A program made the position numbers and the translations under genes. A stretch of DNA of 64,000 bases from Devosia psychrophila. Lineage in GTDB: Bacteria; Pseudomonadota; Alphaproteobacteria; Rhizobiales; Devosiaceae. Location of the stretch: the NCBI RefSeq assembly GCF_000971275.1, contig NZ_LAPV01000023.1:1-64000 (forward strand), written 5' to 3'. Every line of letters starts with the position of its first letter. Position 1 is the first letter of the stretch. Below the pieces are notes generated by a model. That model was not told the DNA's origin. It worked only from the letters and a program-made list of their open reading frames with translations, and ran no database searches. Below, piece by piece: positions 55,575 to 62,722 of the stretch.

Positions 55575-56150
55575 ATGACTTTACGCGTTTCGGGAAAGAA
55601 CATGGACGTAGGCGACGCCTTGCGTGGCAAGGCGGAAGATCATTTCGCTGCGGTTGTCGGCAAGTATTTTGATGGCGGCTATGACGGACATCTCACTCTC
55701 ACCCCCGACGGCATCGGCTTTCGCGCCGATTGCGTAGTCCACCTCGACTCCGGCGCCACGCTACAGGCCAATGCCCAGGGCGGCGACGCCACCAGCGCCT
55801 ATGAATTGATGGCGCTCAACATCGAAAAGCGCCTGCGTCGATACAATCGCCGCCTTAAGCAGCGCCCGCGCGGCATCAATGGCGCCGAGGACAGCCTCAC
55901 CGCGCAATACACGGTTTTCGGAACCTCGGACGACGTCGAGGACTTGGCCGAGGACTACGCACCTCCAGTGATCGCCGAGACCACCAAGAACCTGCGTCAG
56001 CTCTCCGTCGAGGAGGCCGTTATGGAGCTAGATCTGACTGGTGGACAGGTTGTGATGTTCCGCCATGCTGGACATGGCGGGCTGAATGTGGTTTACCGCC
56101 GCTCCGACGGCAATATTGGCTGGATCGATCCAGCCCTCGGGACCAATTGA
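55575..56150 (+). CDS. hpf: Ribosome hibernation promoting factor, long form
   Basis: Binds idle 30S subunits and drives 100S dimer formation in stationary phase. It has 191 residues from the ATG at 55575 (AGGAAGAGGA upstream). N-terminal HPF/YfiA domain: MTLRVSGKNMDVGDALRGKA and ALNIEKRLRRYNRRLKQR. The linker is acidic and the C-terminal dimerisation domain has EEAVMELDLTGGQVVMFRHAG and NVVYRRSDGNIGWIDP. Conserved place between rpoN and ptsN. Confidence 0.96.
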   Translation: MTLRVSGKNMDVGDALRGKAEDHFAAVVGKYFDGGYDGHLTLTPDGIGFRADCVVHLDSGATLQANAQGGDATSAYELMALNIEKRLRRYNRRLKQRPRGINGAEDSLTAQYTVFGTSDDVEDLAEDYAPPVIAETTKNLRQLSVEEAVMELDLTGGQVVMFRHAGHGGLNVVYRRSDGNIGWIDPALGTN

Positions 56151-56197
56151 TCTCTTCCCGACGCCACAGTAAGCAAAGTTGATCCAAGGCAGATTTT

Positions 56198-56665
56198 ATG
56201 GAATTGGCCGATATCCTGGCTGAACGCGCGGTGCTTTGTTGCGCTGGCGTGAACACAAAACGCCAGTTGTTTGAAGCGCTAGCCGCTCGTGCGTCAGAAA
56301 TCAGCGGACAGAGTGCTGCTGACATCCTTTCGTCGATTACCAGCCGTGAAGAGCTTGGCTCGACGGGACTGGGCAATGGCATTGCCATTCCCCATGGCAA
56401 GATCGCCGGTCTCAAGGAGGTCGTGGCTTTGTTTGCCCGGCTCGACAAGCCGATCGAATTCGATGCGGTGGATGACCAGCCGGTCGATCTGGTGGTTATG
56501 CTGCTGGCGCCCGCGGGCGCTGGTGCGGATCATCTCAAGGCCCTCTCCCGCGTGGCGCGCCTGCTGCGCACCGAGGCAGTGGTGGACCACCTGCGCCAGA
56601 CCGACGACCCTGTCGAACTCCGCGCCATCCTCACGGCTCCCTTCGAAGCCAACTACGCGGCCTGA
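56198..56665 (+). CDS. ptsN: Nitrogen-PTS regulatory protein EIIA-Ntr
   Basis: Phosphoacceptor of the nitrogen PTS that regulates potassium, carbon and nitrogen pathways by protein contacts. It has 155 residues. The phosphorylated His is in GNGIAIPHGKIAGL (~68), and PVDLVVMLLAPAGAGADHLKAL is the typical core. Last gene of the rpoN-hpf-ptsN cluster; a strong hairpin follows. Confidence 0.96.
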   Translation: MELADILAERAVLCCAGVNTKRQLFEALAARASEISGQSAADILSSITSREELGSTGLGNGIAIPHGKIAGLKEVVALFARLDKPIEFDAVDDQPVDLVVMLLAPAGAGADHLKALSRVARLLRTEAVVDHLRQTDDPVELRAILTAPFEANYAA

Positions 56666-56681
56666 TTCTGCTGATGAAACA

Positions 56682-56715
56682 AAAAGACCCCGGACAGCGA
56701 TGTCCGGGGTCTTTT
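56682..56715. terminator. Bidirectional terminator between ptsN and DUF1150
   Basis: AAAAGACCCCGGACA-GCGA-TGTCCGGGGTCTTTT: 15-base arms with A tract and T tract on either side, serving the convergent ptsN and DUF1150 genes. Confidence 0.93.
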
Positions 56716-56737
56716 GCTATTGGGTGGTACCGGCGCG

Positions 56738-57025
56738 CTAGTGCAGCGTCGCCAACCCGAGATTCTTGTCGCCCAGCCAGTCCAGCACGCCGTCTTCGGT
56801 ATCCGTTACCAGCAGGGGCGTCCCGTCGGCGGACATCACCAACTGATAATCGCTCTCGGCCTCGAATTCGGCATCGTGGATCATGGTGGCAAGGATTGCC
56901 CCACTCACCGGGCGGACATAGGCCACGGCATCGCCACCCAGCGCTGCAAACTGCGCGGTGGTCAGCAATTTGAGCGGATGGTTCAGCGCCTCGGCCGCGG
57001 CATCTTCGTTGCGTTTCTCATACAT
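56738..57025 (-). CDS. DUF1150 family protein
   Basis: A 95-residue soluble protein with the family core LTTAQFAALGGDAVAYVRPV and QLVMSADGTPLLVTD. DUF1150 genes in alphaproteobacteria commonly follow a small heat shock gene, as here (15 bases after hsp20). Function unknown; co-expression with hsp20 under heat stress is the best hint. Confidence 0.9.
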   Translation of the reverse strand: MYEKRNEDAAAEALNHPLKLLTTAQFAALGGDAVAYVRPVSGAILATMIHDAEFEAESDYQLVMSADGTPLLVTDTEDGVLDWLGDKNLGLATLH

Positions 57026-57040
57026 TTTGTCGGCCCTTTC

Positions 57041-57460
57041 TCAGACTGAGCGAATATCGATACGTCGGGCGATCTTGGGCGTCTGGGGACGCTCCACAGC
57101 AACAACGAGCATACCATGCCCTAAAGTTGCATCCTTCACGATCATGCCATCGGCTAAAAGGAAACTGCGCTGAAATTGCCGCGCCGCGATACCGCGGTGC
57201 AGGAACTCCTTGCCCGGCTCATCCTTCTGCTTGCCGCGGACCAGAATGGTATCGTCCTCGGCAATCACATCGAGTTCGCTAGCGCCAAAGCCGGCTACGG
57301 CGATGGAGATCAGGAACTGTTCCGTGCCGTTGGCATCGGTCATGCGCTCGATATTATAGGGCGGGTAGCCGTCGGCGGACTTGGTAAGCCGGTCGACTCG
57401 CTCCTCGAAACTGTCGAAGCCGAGGAGAAATGGGGCGGAAAACACCGAAATACGCGACAT
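57041..57460 (-). CDS. Small heat shock protein, Hsp20/alpha-crystallin family
   Basis: ATP-independent holdase, 139 residues, forming large oligomers. Crystallin domain ~35-125: YPPYNIERM, LISIAVAGFGASELDVIAED, ILVRGKQ, FLHRGIAARQFQRSFLLADGM and GMLVVAVERP, as in IbpA-like rhizobial sHsps. Its 5' region carries a sigma-32 type promoter and a ROSE-like hairpin hiding the ribosome site (see separate entries). Operon with DUF1150. Confidence 0.96.
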   Translation of the reverse strand: MSRISVFSAPFLLGFDSFEERVDRLTKSADGYPPYNIERMTDANGTEQFLISIAVAGFGASELDVIAEDDTILVRGKQKDEPGKEFLHRGIAARQFQRSFLLADGMIVKDATLGHGMLVVAVERPQTPKIARRIDIRSV

Positions 57461-57467
57461 CCACGCC

Positions 57468-57525
57468 GTCCTTGATTATCAAGCAACGTATCGGCGCGGA
57501 CCCGGTAAGAATGGCATCGCGCGCC
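57468..57525 (-). promoter_or_regulatory. ROSE-like RNA thermometer in the hsp20 leader
   Basis: In the mRNA, GUUGCUUG pairs with CAAGGAC across loop AUAAU, leaving one G bulged opposite the ribosome site AAGGA (57469-57473), eight bases before the AUG. UUGCU facing AGGA with a bulged G is the hallmark of ROSE elements. A further GGCGCG/CGCGCC hairpin lies upstream (57493-57525). Confidence 0.7.
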
Positions 57526-57534
57526 TTGACAAGC

Positions 57535-57563
57535 ATATGGGACCGAGCTCCGTCCCATTCAAG
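57535..57563 (-). promoter_or_regulatory. Sigma-32 (RpoH) promoter of hsp20
   Basis: On the minus strand CTTGAA (57563-57558), 16 bases, CCCATAT (57541-57535), close to the heat-shock consensus CTTGAA-N13-16-CCCCATNT. Transcription would start near 57528. Confidence 0.72.
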
Positions 57564-57577
57564 AGCGGGATCGACGC

Positions 57578-58429
57578 ATGGACCACGCCGTCGCCATCAT
57601 AACCCCGGCCTGGAATGCCCAGCCGACCATTGTCACCACCGTACAGAGCGTCCTCGCCCAGACCCATGCCGACTGGCAACTCTGGTTGATCGCCGATGAC
57701 GGCGTCGATTACGAGGCGTTCCTCGCGGACGCCGGCATCCGTGACCCCCGTATCCGCTTTTCCTCCAGCGGTGGCATCGGCCGCGGCGCCTCAGTTACCC
57801 GCAACGTTGCCCTCGACCAGATCTCCACGGCCTACGCCGCCATTCTCGACGCCGACGACCGCCTCAAGCCGCAAAAACTGGAACTCGCGGTCAAAGGGCT
57901 CGAGGACCACGCTATCGTCACCACGGCTCTCGATGTGATGACAGATGATTTTGCTCATGTGCGCTTCGTCGGGCAGGGCGCCGACCGCGTCCTTACCCCC
58001 GGCACCCACAAATGGGTCAGCCTCTCGATGGACTCGATGCTCGTCTGGGATCGCCGCCGCGCCGATGCTCGCTTCGACCCGACCATGAGCAACATGACCG
58101 ATCTCGAGTTTCTCGCCCAACTCTACCGTACCGCGCCCGCCTCGCTGCATCTGGGCACGCCGTTGCATGACTATATCAAGCGCGCCAGCTCAATGAGCAA
58201 TGGCAAGGACGTCGCGGCCGGAATGATCGCATCGAAAACCGAAATCCTGCGCCGCCTGCAGACCGGTCACTATGCCCTGCCCGCCCAAGACGTTGACGGC
58301 CTCACCGCCTTCCTCACCATCTCGCTGCAAGCGGAGGCGCTCTATGGCGCCGCCCTGGCCGGCAAGCCGAGCCTGCTGTTCGAGGACCATCTCGAACCCA
58401 TGCTCAAACAGAAACGGCCGACCCCTTAG
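57578..58429 (+). CDS. Family 2 glycosyltransferase
   Basis: A 283-residue GT-A fold enzyme: VAIITPAWNAQPTIVTTVQSVLAQTHADWQLWLIADDG is the nucleotide-binding start, RNVALDQISTAYAAILDADDRLKP carries the DxD metal site (~94). No membrane segment. Sugar and acceptor are unknown; there is no polysaccharide cluster around it. It diverges from hsp20, the heat-shock -35 being only 15 bases before its start. Confidence 0.88.
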   Translation: MDHAVAIITPAWNAQPTIVTTVQSVLAQTHADWQLWLIADDGVDYEAFLADAGIRDPRIRFSSSGGIGRGASVTRNVALDQISTAYAAILDADDRLKPQKLELAVKGLEDHAIVTTALDVMTDDFAHVRFVGQGADRVLTPGTHKWVSLSMDSMLVWDRRRADARFDPTMSNMTDLEFLAQLYRTAPASLHLGTPLHDYIKRASSMSNGKDVAAGMIASKTEILRRLQTGHYALPAQDVDGLTAFLTISLQAEALYGAALAGKPSLLFEDHLEPMLKQKRPTP

Positions 58430-58461
58430 GGCCGGCCGCTTGGATAGGCGAGACTGACGAA

Positions 58462-58770
58462 TTACAGTGCGTAAAGCGTCAGGTCGTTTTCGCCGCCGGA
58501 GAAGCCGACGATCTGTTCAACGCTGAAGCCCTGGCGTTCAATGTTCTGAACCAGCCACTGATTGCCCTGAACGCGAGCACGGACCGACTGGACGTCATTG
58601 TCATACGACAGCAGATTGGCTTCATTGGTCGTCACGGTCTGGACAGTCGCATTGGTAGCCAGCGAAATGTCGCTGAAGGCGCCCGTCTGCATGTTGAACA
58701 CGCTGGCATTGGCAGCAGTTGCACCGGCAACGAGGATAGCGGCGGTAGCGATGATCTGAACGAATTTCAT
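58462..58770 (-). CDS. Small secreted protein of unknown function
   Basis: A 102-residue protein with signal peptide MKFVQIIATAAILVAGATAANA and a mature part rich in Asn, Thr, Ser and Gln, no Cys (FNMQTGAFSDISL, QGFSVEQIVGFSGGENDLTLYAL). AAAGGAAAA precedes the ATG. Not recognised; probably periplasmic or exported. Confidence 0.78.
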   Translation of the reverse strand: MKFVQIIATAAILVAGATAANASVFNMQTGAFSDISLATNATVQTVTTNEANLLSYDNDVQSVRARVQGNQWLVQNIERQGFSVEQIVGFSGGENDLTLYAL

Positions 58771-58969
58771 AATGTTTTCCTTTGGTTAACGCTTGCTTGG
58801 TTCGTCTCAAGCTCGGTAGGAAATACGCATTGGCCCCTGCAATGGTTTCACTCATTGTTGCGATTTATCGAACACCCTAAAGTGAGTGGTCAGTATCAGC
58901 GACCGATCGCCACGGCTACCAAACTCCGAACACCCCCATAGGCAACGCTCCACAACCGCCAGCTGGGGC
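58771..58969. other. Gene-free spacer upstream of rpmI
   Basis: Together with the promoter and leader to 59094 this is a 320-base gap. It holds the promoter region of the leftward secreted protein and the rightward rpmI promoter; I see no gene, repeat or ribosomal-protein-like leader structure that I can support. Confidence 0.5.
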
Positions 58970-58998
58970 TTGCCTCCTCACCTGTTTCCCCCTATAGA
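58970..58998 (+). promoter_or_regulatory. Promoter of rpmI-rplT
   Basis: TTGCCT (as CTTGCC), 17 bases, TATAGA (as CTATAG): the same -10 form as the rpsT promoter. The leader is ~90 bases. Confidence 0.7.
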
Positions 58999-59094
58999 GC
59001 CGACTTCTCCGGATCGCCCGGCCAAAAGGCATGCCGTGGCGATCTCTGAATGCGATGGGCCCAAATCCATCCTAACTGTCTAAGGACCCGCAAA

Positions 59095-59295
59095 ATGCCC
59101 AAGATGAAGACGAAGTCAGGCGCTAAAAAGCGCTTCACTTTCACAGCGACCGGTCGTGTTAAGGCAGGCGTCGCCGGCAAGCGCCACCGCCTGATCAACC
59201 ACAACGCCAAGTACATCCGCACCAACCGCGGCACCAAGATCCTGTCCAAGGGCGACGAGGGTCTGGTCAAGTGGTACATGCCGTACAACCGCTAA
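59095..59295 (+). CDS. rpmI: Large ribosomal subunit protein bL35
   Basis: A 66-residue basic protein: [34 protein letters not shown] and a terminal [10 protein letters not shown], all standard L35. The ATG at 59095 has AAGGA upstream. Operon with rplT; infC is not here but at 9.7 kb, so the classical infC-rpmI-rplT operon is split. Confidence 0.97.
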   Translation: MPKMKTKSGAKKRFTFTATGRVKAGVAGKRHRLINHNAKYIRTNRGTKILSKGDEGLVKWYMPYNR

Positions 59296-59315
59296 CGCTG
59301 AAAGGAAGCTGACAC

Positions 59316-59720
59316 ATGTCACGCGTTAAAAGAGGCGTTACCAATCACGCCCGTCATAAGAAGGTTCTCAAGGCTGCAGAAGGCTATTATGGCCGCCGCA
59401 AGTCTACGATCCGTATCGCCAAGCAGGCCGTCGAAAAGGCTGGCCAGTATGCTTACCGCGATCGTCGCAACAAAAAGCGCAATTTCCGCGCTCTCTGGAT
59501 TCAGCGTATCAACGCAGCGGTGCGTGACTACGGACTGACCTACGGTCGATTTATCGACGGCCTCAGCAAGGCTGAGGTTGCCGTTGACCGTAAGGTGCTG
59601 AGCGATCTCGCGATCACCCAGCCCGAAGCGTTCGGCGTGCTGGTCGAAAAGGCCAAGGCAGCACTGCAGTATCTCGAAGGCGTCGACAAGACGACCCACG
59701 AGCGCATCTTCGCCGCCTGA
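59316..59720 (+). CDS. rplT: Large ribosomal subunit protein bL20
   Basis: A 134-residue early assembly protein that binds 23S r[71 protein letters not shown] upstream, 20 bases after rpmI. In enterics L20 represses its own operon; no such site is evident here. Confidence 0.97.
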   Translation: MSRVKRGVTNHARHKKVLKAAEGYYGRRKSTIRIAKQAVEKAGQYAYRDRRNKKRNFRALWIQRINAAVRDYGLTYGRFIDGLSKAEVAVDRKVLSDLAITQPEAFGVLVEKAKAALQYLEGVDKTTHERIFAA

Positions 59721-59747
59721 TCTCCCCAGCTCTGCTGAGGTCAAATT

Positions 59748-59793
59748 GACGCCTTGCGCCGCCTGTAAAGGCTGGCGCGGGGCGTTTTGTTTT
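59748..59793 (+). terminator. Terminator of rpmI-rplT
   Basis: ACGCCTTGCGCCGCC / GGCTGGCGCGGGGCGT stem, loop TGTAAA, then TTTTGTTTTGG. Confidence 0.82.
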
Positions 59794-59827
59794 GGTCTAA
59801 CCGCCGCACCATATTCCGTAAGACCTC

Positions 59828-59906
59828 ATGGTGAGCCTGTCGAACCACGAGGTCGGTCACACCGAGCCTGCCACGGCCTCGTCCTTCGACAGGCTCAGGA
59901 TGAGGC
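59828..59906. repeat. Intergenic palindromic repeat family E
   Basis: CATGGTGAGCCTGTCGAACCACGAGG and the facing CCTCGTCCTTCGACAGGCTCAGGATGAGG: arms AGCCTGTCGAA / TTCGACAGGCT. Only one copy in the window; elements of this kind are common in alphaproteobacteria. Confidence 0.75.
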
Positions 59907-59922
59907 CTACTGAGAGTTTCCG

Positions 59923-61053
59923 ATGTCCCTGCAAAGCCAGATCGACACCCTCCGCGCCAAGCTTTCGGCTGCCATTGCCGCCGCTACCGATGACGCGGCG
60001 CTCGACGCCGTGCGTGTCGCGGCCCTCGGCAAGAAGGGTAGCGTCTCGGCGCTCCTCGCCTCGCTCGGCAGCATGGCCCCCGAGGATCGCAAGAGCGCCG
60101 GTCCCGCCATTAACGGCCTCAAGATCGAGATCGCCGGCCTGATCGAGGCGAAGAGCACAGAGCTGAAATCCGCTGCCCTCGACGCTCGCCTCAAAGCTGA
60201 AACCGTCGATATAACTCTGCCCTTGCAATCCGCGCCAACCGCGCGCGGCCGCATTCACCCCATCTCCCAGACCATCGACGAAATCACCGCAATCTTTTCG
60301 GACATGGGTTTCTCGATCGCCGAAGGTCCCGATATCGAGACCGATTATTTCAACTTCACCGCGCTGAATTTCCCCGAAGGCCACCCGGCCCGCGAAATGC
60401 ACGACACCTTCTTCATGAAGCCCGGCGCCGATGGCGTGAAGAAGGTTCTGCGTACCCACACCTCGCCGGTACAGATGCGCGTTATGCAAAAGAGCAACGA
60501 AAAGCCCGCCGCGGCCTATCTCACCCCCGCCATGGATCCGCCGATCCGCGTAGTCATGCCCGGCCGCACCTATCGCAACGACAGTGATCAGACCCACACC
60601 CCGATGTTCCATCAGGTCGAAGGTCTCGTCATCGACAAGGAAAGCCACATCGGCCAGTTGCGCTGGGTGCTCGAGGAATTCCTCAAGGCCTACTTCGAAG
60701 TGCCCAACGTCACCCTGCGGTTCCGCCCCAGCTTCTTCCCCTTCACCGAGCCATCGATGGAAGTCGACGTGCAATGCGATCGCTCGGGTAACGAGGTCAA
60801 GATCGGCGAAGGCAGCGACTGGCTCGAAATCCTCGGCTGCGGCATGGTCCACCCCAACGTCATCCGCAACGCCGGCCTCGACCCCGACATCTACCAAGGC
60901 TTCGCCTGGGGCATGGGCATCGACCGCATCGCCATGCTCAAATACGGCATGCCCGACCTCCGCGCGTTTTTCGACGCCGACCAGCGGTGGCTGGATCACT
61001 ACGGGTTCCGGCCACTCGATTTGCCGACGCTGTTTGGCGGCTTGAGCTCTTGA
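59923..61053 (+). CDS. pheS: Phenylalanyl-tRNA synthetase alpha subunit
   Basis: Catalytic subunit of the alpha2beta2 enzyme, 376 residues. N-terminal coiled coil binds tRNA (1-85). Class II motifs: [45 protein letters not shown] split around ~145-165, motif 2 around [21 protein letters not shown] and motif 3 [14 protein letters not shown] (~328). Normally followed directly by pheT; here three genes intervene. Confidence 0.97.
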   Translation: MSLQSQIDTLRAKLSAAIAAATDDAALDAVRVAALGKKGSVSALLASLGSMAPEDRKSAGPAINGLKIEIAGLIEAKSTELKSAALDARLKAETVDITLPLQSAPTARGRIHPISQTIDEITAIFSDMGFSIAEGPDIETDYFNFTALNFPEGHPAREMHDTFFMKPGADGVKKVLRTHTSPVQMRVMQKSNEKPAAAYLTPAMDPPIRVVMPGRTYRNDSDQTHTPMFHQVEGLVIDKESHIGQLRWVLEEFLKAYFEVPNVTLRFRPSFFPFTEPSMEVDVQCDRSGNEVKIGEGSDWLEILGCGMVHPNVIRNAGLDPDIYQGFAWGMGIDRIAMLKYGMPDLRAFFDADQRWLDHYGFRPLDLPTLFGGLSS

Positions 61054-61075
61054 TTTAATCGTGGCCACAATTAAA
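61054..61075. promoter_or_regulatory. Near-perfect 22-bp palindrome, candidate BrnTA operator
   Basis: TTTAAT-C-GTGGCCAC-A-ATTAAA has 10 of 11 arm positions paired. It begins on the base after the pheS stop and ends 12 bases before brnT, the right place for autorepression by the ribbon-helix-helix antitoxin. Confidence 0.72.
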
Positions 61076-61087
61076 TGGATGTGGTAG

Positions 61088-61372
61088 ATGGAGCTGGAAT
61101 GGGACAAGGATAAGCGACAGGACGCGCTCAACGAGCGAGGTCTGGACTTCGCCGATTTCGAGCGCATTGAAGCCGATACGCTGCGAACCTGGCAGGACTT
61201 TCGCAACAGCTACGGTGAGCCTCGCTTCATGTCCTATGCCTATCTGGACGACAGGCTGCATGCGTTTTGTTGGACGCAAGGTGGCTCCAAAATCCGGATC
61301 ATCTCAATGAGGAAAGCCAATGGGCGCGAGTGCACGAGATATCAAGCCGGCGAGGATCCCAGGCACGCTTGA
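61088..61372 (+). CDS. brnT: BrnT-family toxin (DUF497 ribonuclease)
   Basis: A 94-residue RelE-fold RNase toxin: MELEWDKDKRQDALNERGLDF, an F..A-type helix region, LDDRLHAFCWTQGGSKIRIISMRKANGRE containing the conserved RIISxRxA motif. BrnT cleaves RNA and inhibits translation; BrnA neutralises it. It lies 34 bases after pheS and overlaps brnA by 53 bases. Confidence 0.92.
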   Translation: MELEWDKDKRQDALNERGLDFADFERIEADTLRTWQDFRNSYGEPRFMSYAYLDDRLHAFCWTQGGSKIRIISMRKANGRECTRYQAGEDPRHA

Positions 61373-61670
61373 GGGGCGTTTGCCAGGCGAGTCGCTTGAC
61401 GATTTTGAAAAGCGAGTCGGCGACGACATCCCCGAAGCGACGGATGCAGATTTCGCCCGCGCCCGACCGATCTCGGATTTTCCGGACCTTCTGGAAGCCC
61501 TCAACAATGCCCGCGCCCGCGGCCAGCGCGGCGCCCAAAAATCTGAGGTGAAAGATCGCATCGGCCTGCGTCTCGACCACACCATTGTGGAACACTTCCG
61601 CGCCACCGGTCCCGGCTGGCAGAGTCGCATCAATGACGTTCTAGCCGAGCACATAAAGAAGCATTCGTGA
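61320..61670 (+). CDS. brnA: BrnA-family antitoxin
   Basis: A 116-residue protein starting inside brnT in another frame (GGAAAG before the ATG). The N-terminal ~75 residues are acidic and probably wrap the toxin; the C-terminus VKDRIGLRLDHTIVEHFRATGPGWQSRINDVLAEH is the ribbon-helix-helix DNA-binding end typical of BrnA (DUF4415). It ends in a GTGA overlap with the next gene. Confidence 0.9.
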   Translation: MGASARDIKPARIPGTLEGRLPGESLDDFEKRVGDDIPEATDADFARARPISDFPDLLEALNNARARGQRGAQKSEVKDRIGLRLDHTIVEHFRATGPGWQSRINDVLAEHIKKHS

Positions 61671-62710
61671 CCACCCTCCCACCCCAATACGCCAATTCCA
61701 TCCAGTTCAGCTTCGGCGACTCCCCCGAGCTCGCCGACGAACTGCTGGCCCTGCTCCTCGCCGGGAAAAAGACCGGGACCTGTGGCGCGCTGAGTGATCA
61801 TGGCCCCGGCAAGCAACCGCTGCCGCAGGTGCATCGCCGCGATGTCGTGCTCAACGGCCAAGGCCAACCAGCTTGCGTCATCCAAACCCAGTCCGTCGAG
61901 ATCAAGCGTTTCGACGATATCGACCCGGCTTTCACCGCCCGCGAAGGCGAGGGCGATTACGCCCAATGGCGCGCCGGCCATGAGGCCTACTTCGCCCGCA
62001 ACGGCGGCTTCTCGCCCGACATGGACGTGGTCTGCGAGACTTTCCGCCTCGTCGAAGTGCTGCCCGCCGGCCGCCCGGTCTATAATCAGGTCGCCTCGCC
62101 GATTTTCATCGTCACCGATATCGAGAGCGACGGCCCGACGCCGCTGCACAATTCCATGCTGAGCTTCGCCTCGGTCGCCATCGAGGCCGATGGCACCCCC
62201 CATGGCAGCTTTGAGGCCCAGCTGCTGCAGCGCCCCGATCGCACCACCAACGAAACCACCATGGCCTGGTGGGCCACGCAGCCCGAAGCCTGGGCAGCGA
62301 CAACCGCCAATGCCGAGCCTGCCGAAGTGGTCATGCCGCGCTTTGCCGACTGGGTGGAATCGCTGCCTGGCCCAAAAGTCTTCGTCGCCGCGCCGATGAT
62401 CTTCGACGGCTTGTGGATGGATCATTATCTCGACGAATTCGCTGATACCCGTGCCCTCAGCGGTCCCTTCAAGGGCCGCCAGATTTTCCGTGGCGGTGGC
62501 ATTTGCCTCTACACCATGGCCGGCACCCTGCGCGGCGCACCCTATCTCGATTGGGGCATGAGCAAGCTGCCGGCCGAATTTTACGGCCACATCGCCCACA
62601 CCCACCTCGCCATCGACGACGCTATGGGCTTTGCCAATGTGCTCGTCGAACTGCTCAAGATTTCCCGCTCCCTGGCGCCGATCACCGGCAGCGCCAGCGA
62701 CTTCCGTTAA
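61667..62710 (+). CDS. ASCH domain - DEDDh exonuclease fusion protein
   Basis: A 347-residue protein starting at GTG that overlaps the brnA stop. Residues ~10-130 are an ASCH domain (PUA-like RNA-binding fold; AGKKTGTCGAL is the signature). Residues ~146-335 look like a 3'-5' exonuclease of the DEDDh type: FIVTDIESDGPTP (D-x-E ~150), MIFDGLWMDHYL (second Asp) and HTHLAIDDAMGFANVL (His and final Asp). There is no internal start or frame break at the joint. RNA-targeting nuclease activity is inferred. Confidence 0.82.
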   Translation: MTTLPPQYANSIQFSFGDSPELADELLALLLAGKKTGTCGALSDHGPGKQPLPQVHRRDVVLNGQGQPACVIQTQSVEIKRFDDIDPAFTAREGEGDYAQWRAGHEAYFARNGGFSPDMDVVCETFRLVEVLPAGRPVYNQVASPIFIVTDIESDGPTPLHNSMLSFASVAIEADGTPHGSFEAQLLQRPDRTTNETTMAWWATQPEAWAATTANAEPAEVVMPRFADWVESLPGPKVFVAAPMIFDGLWMDHYLDEFADTRALSGPFKGRQIFRGGGICLYTMAGTLRGAPYLDWGMSKLPAEFYGHIAHTHLAIDDAMGFANVLVELLKISRSLAPITGSASDFR

Positions 62711-62722
62711 AGGCCAAAACCC

